43,557 nucleotides of DNA from Armatimonadia bacterium (lineage in GTDB: Bacteria; Armatimonadota; Zipacnadia; Zipacnadales; JABUFB01): NCBI GenBank assembly GCA_039679385.1, contig JBDKVB010000096.1, forward strand, positions 1 through 43,557. The letters run 5' to 3'. Of this stretch, positions 41,034 to 43,557 are shown piece after piece. Made by a program: the position numbers and the translations under genes. Positions within the stretch are counted from its first letter, which is position 1, and each line of letters begins with the position of its first letter. The notes under the pieces were generated by a model, which did not search any database, was not told where the DNA came from, and saw nothing but the letters and a program-made list of their open reading frames with translations.

Positions 41034-42313
41034 TGTCATCGCCTTTGCTTGCCGGTGCCGCACGTCGCGTCATCACGCCGCCCGTGGGAGTCGACCTGTG
41101 CGGGTTCGGGGCACGTCCCGGTCCGTCGATCGGTGTGCGCGACGATCTCTATGCCTCTGCCCTATACCTGTCCAGGGACGACCAGCAGGTGCTGATCCTC
41201 AGCGCCGACCTCATCGGTCTGCACCGCGACGAGGTGGCGCTGGTCCGCAACCAGATTCAGGAGGCCACCGGGCTCGCCCCCGAGGCCATCATGGTGTGCA
41301 CCACTCACACCCACTCCGGCCCGGCGACCCACGCGATCCAGCACCTGGGCAAGCAAGAGGAGACATACCTCTCCTGGCTGTACACCGAGCTGGCGACCGT
41401 GAGTTGCGAGGCCCGGGAGGCGGCCGTCCCGGCCTCCGTCGCCCGGGCACGAGTTCCCGTGCAGGTGGGGATCAACCGCCGCATCAGTGGCGGAGTCGTG
41501 GCGCCCTACGCCGACGTGCTGTCGGTGTGGGATAGCGCCGAGGTTCCTCGCGCCTGCCTGTTTTGCCACGCCGCCCATGCAGTCACGATGGGCGGCGCAA
41601 ACCAGAGGATCAGCGGCGACTGGGCCGGCGCCGCTCAGCGCCACGTACAGGCGGGGTTTGGCCCGCAGTGTGTGCCGGTATACCTTCAGGGGTGCTGCGG
41701 CAATATCAACAGCGCCGAGCGCGGCGAGGAGTACGTGGAGATGCAGGGCCGGAAGCTGGCGACGGCAGTGCTGGCCTCACAGGCCGCAGCGCCTCGTGAG
41801 ACCGAGCCACGCCTGGGCGCCTGCAGCCTTCAGACTGCCCTGCCCCTGATGGCGCCGCCCTCGGTCGAGGAAGCCGAAGGCCTGCTGGCGCAAGCACAGG
41901 AGCTTGCCGCCAGAGCCCGCGTCGACAAGAACTATGGCGCGATCATGATGTACGACGGCTGGGTACAATGGTCGCAGAATCTGGTGGGCTACGCGCGGAA
42001 GCAGGACTGGCCGAGAGAGGTGCCCTTCGAGGTCCAGGCGCTGGCACTTGGCTCGCTGGCGGTGGTTGGGCTGCCTGGTGAGATGTTCGTCGAGTACGGA
42101 CTGAACCTCCAGGATGCCTCGCCCTTCGCTGCTACGGCGGTGACTGCCTACACCAACGGCATGGTCGGCTATGTGCCCACGGCGGCCGCTTATGAGGAGG
42201 GTGGCTACGAGGTGGACAACGCGATCCGCTACTACGGGACAACCATGCTGGACCGCAGCTCCGAGCAGGTGATCCTCACGACGGCCCGCAAGGCCCTTGC
42301 CGGGCTGAGCTGA
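41033..42313 (+). CDS. Neutral/alkaline ceramidase-like hydrolase
   Basis: The 426-residue protein matches the N-terminal domain family of neutral ceramidases: ARRVITPPVGVDLCGFGAR, a probable metal-binding THTHSGP (91-97), CHAAHAVTMGG, VYLQGCCGNINSAERGEE and VGLPGEMFVEYG. Secreted ceramidases carry a signal peptide; this protein has none, so it probably acts in the cytoplasm on another amide or ester. The start at 41033 overlaps the previous stop by one base and has AGGAG upstream. Many environmental bacteria hold several such genes with unknown substrates. Confidence 0.85.
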   Translation: MSSPLLAGAARRVITPPVGVDLCGFGARPGPSIGVRDDLYASALYLSRDDQQVLILSADLIGLHRDEVALVRNQIQEATGLAPEAIMVCTTHTHSGPATHAIQHLGKQEETYLSWLYTELATVSCEAREAAVPASVARARVPVQVGINRRISGGVVAPYADVLSVWDSAEVPRACLFCHAAHAVTMGGANQRISGDWAGAAQRHVQAGFGPQCVPVYLQGCCGNINSAERGEEYVEMQGRKLATAVLASQAAAPRETEPRLGACSLQTALPLMAPPSVEEAEGLLAQAQELAARARVDKNYGAIMMYDGWVQWSQNLVGYARKQDWPREVPFEVQALALGSLAVVGLPGEMFVEYGLNLQDASPFAATAVTAYTNGMVGYVPTAAAYEEGGYEVDNAIRYYGTTMLDRSSEQVILTTARKALAGLS

Positions 42314-42379
42314 GCACGAAGGGAGCACAGAGCGGCCCAGGCAAGCAGAACCCTTGCGGGGAACATGCCTCACGTTGCC

Positions 42380-42399
42380 TGACGTTGTATAATGCGTCA
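42380..42399 (+). promoter_or_regulatory. Perfect -10 box flanked by an inverted repeat
   Basis: TATAAT at 42388-42393 lies between TGACG (42380-42384) and CGTCA (42395-42399). No good -35 box lies 16-18 bases upstream, so the promoter may need an activator, or the arms may be an operator. It is about 95 bases before the HEAT-repeat gene. Confidence 0.4.
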
Positions 42400-42487
42400 C
42401 AAGCGTCCCAAGAGCTAAGGGCGTGGGTGAGTGGTCGTGCCCGTGTCGGGCCCGGTCAGGGCAGCCTCTGCAGGAAGGCCATAGGGT

Positions 42488-43557
42488 ATGAACAGACAAA
42501 CGGGTTTGAGCGCATTCATCACGCTGCTGGCGGTCGTGGCCCTCATCGGCTACGTCGTCGGCTGCAAGCCGTCGGATCAGCAGCAACCACCGCCGGCGAG
42601 CAACGCTGCGGCTGCACATGAGCACGAACATGACCGTGAGGCCGCGGCGCAGGCGGCGAAGTTCAAGGAGATCAACAGCCCGGCCGATTTCAAGACCGTA
42701 GAGGAAGCGGCTGCCGGTCTCAAGCACCCTGACCCGAAGGCGCAGACCATGGCTATCACGCGCCTGCAGGGGTACCTGGAAGATCGCGATCCCGCCAACG
42801 CCGACAAGGCTGGGAAGGCTCTCGTTGACCTGATGCGGGACCAGACCGCGGAGGAAGGCAATCGCGGAGCTGCCACCATGGCTCTGCGGTCCGCCGCCGA
42901 CCGCTACTACGGTGTCCTCGAGGGTGCTCTTGGAGACAAGTCGGAGGTTGTGCGCTTCTCGGCCCTAACCGCTCTTGGTGGCGGGACGCCGGGGTCACCG
43001 GCCGAGAAGAAGCTCCTCGAGCTCACCAAGAGCGCCGATTCCGCCGTCAAGGCGACGGCCGTCGATGCTCTGACCTTCCTGCGCTCGAAGGCCGGCGGCG
43101 CTGAGATCGCCAAGCTCGTCGAGCAACTGGGCAATCCCGAGGGCGACGCTTCCGCTAAGGCTGCGATCGAGGTCAAGCTCAAGGGCGCCGTTGCCTTGCC
43201 CTACCTGGAGCGGGCCATCCGCAACAGCCCCAACCCTCGTCAGCGACACGCGGCAACTATGTGTGTCGCGTGCATCTGCGCGGGCAAGAACCCCTCTCAG
43301 CAGCGCTTCGCAGCCAGTGTGAAGGCCATCCGCAAGGGTGGGGCCCCGATTCCTGACTCCGATCTGCGCGGTCTGCCGATCCTGATCTACGCTCTCAAGG
43401 ACACCGACCCGATGACCCGCGAGATCGCCGCCCAGGGCCTTGGCTATCTGGGCGATGAACGAGCCGCTGGTCCACTCGCGGCGGCTCTCAGTGACTCCGA
43501 CACCCAGGTGCGACGACGCGCTGCCGCAGCCCTGGTCACCACTCCGGCGAAGACCGC
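42488..43557 (+). CDS. HEAT-repeat lipoprotein (3' truncated)
   Basis: The frame is open from the ATG at 42488 to the window end, at least 356 residues. A lipoprotein signal peptide ends in the lipobox VVGC, with C26 as the expected lipidated residue. A short His/Glu-rich stretch follows (AHEHEHDREAA), then helical repeats of HEAT/PBS-lyase type: RFSALTALGG, VKATAVDALTFLRS, TREIAAQGLGYLGDERAAGP and VRRRAAAALV. AGGAAGG lies upstream of the start. Such proteins act as binding scaffolds at the cell envelope; partner and role are unknown. The His cluster might bind metal, which is a guess. Confidence 0.85.
   Translation, partial: MNRQTGLSAFITLLAVVALIGYVVGCKPSDQQQPPPASNAAAAHEHEHDREAAAQAAKFKEINSPADFKTVEEAAAGLKHPDPKAQTMAITRLQGYLEDRDPANADKAGKALVDLMRDQTAEEGNRGAATMALRSAADRYYGVLEGALGDKSEVVRFSALTALGGGTPGSPAEKKLLELTKSADSAVKATAVDALTFLRSKAGGAEIAKLVEQLGNPEGDASAKAAIEVKLKGAVALPYLERAIRNSPNPRQRHAATMCVACICAGKNPSQQRFAASVKAIRKGGAPIPDSDLRGLPILIYALKDTDPMTREIAAQGLGYLGDERAAGPLAAALSDSDTQVRRRAAAALVTTPAKT

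Overview
The window is high-GC bacterial chromosome, consistent with a metagenome-derived contig. Its mix of large secreted glycosidase-like proteins, a DUF6785-type membrane protein, a Gfo/Idh/MocA oxidoreductase, a tricorn-like S41 protease, a ceramidase-like hydrolase and an archaeal-type entry to the shikimate pathway resembles Armatimonadota or a neighbouring environmental phylum. That placement is an inference from gene content; no rRNA or tRNA gene was seen to test it.

Layout. 1-5911 (+): C-terminal part of a glycosidase-like protein, tag (3-methyladenine glycosylase I), then a 1363-residue secreted glycosidase-like protein related to the first. 5970-8680 (-): a two-gene accessory cassette of lower GC, encoding an unrecognised 258-residue protein and, overlapping it by ATGA, a QueC-like enzyme fused to a C-terminal TIR domain. 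9060-9384: an amino-acid permease reduced to its two ends. 9553-16305: a large unknown secreted protein, a zinc alcohol dehydrogenase, a methyltransferase, and a pair of archaeal-type early aromatic-pathway enzymes. 16372-22953 (-): tricorn-like protease, uvrA and a DUF202 protein. 23167-29316: MocA oxidoreductase, a glycosidase-like TIM-barrel protein, a ferredoxin-tailed aldo/keto reductase, and an MFS transporter fused to a cytidylate-kinase-like domain. 29359-34129: a P1-peptidase remnant, a GH84-like protein overlapping thiD, and cdsA. 34247-36229 (-): DUF6785 protein. 36363-40390 (-): one apparent operon, AAA ATPase, DUF4276 (TOPRIM-like), queA, tgt. 40530-43557 (+): flavin-binding protein, ceramidase-like hydrolase, HEAT-repeat lipoprotein running off the end.

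How it fits together. Most genes suit a heterotroph that degrades glycans and modifies sugars, with housekeeping repair (tag, uvrA), lipid (cdsA), thiamine (thiD) and tRNA-modification (queA, tgt) genes mixed in. The two most interesting parts look like antiphage or conflict systems: the QueC-TIR pair, and the ATPase/DUF4276 pair. The first uses a 7-deazaguanine enzyme fold and the second sits directly upstream of two queuosine genes. The QueC-TIR pair is the best candidate for an undescribed system: it has the enzyme class used in Qat and type IV CBASS, but carries its TIR effector in the same polypeptide and has only one partner gene, with no visible CD-NTase, ATPase or TatD-like nuclease.
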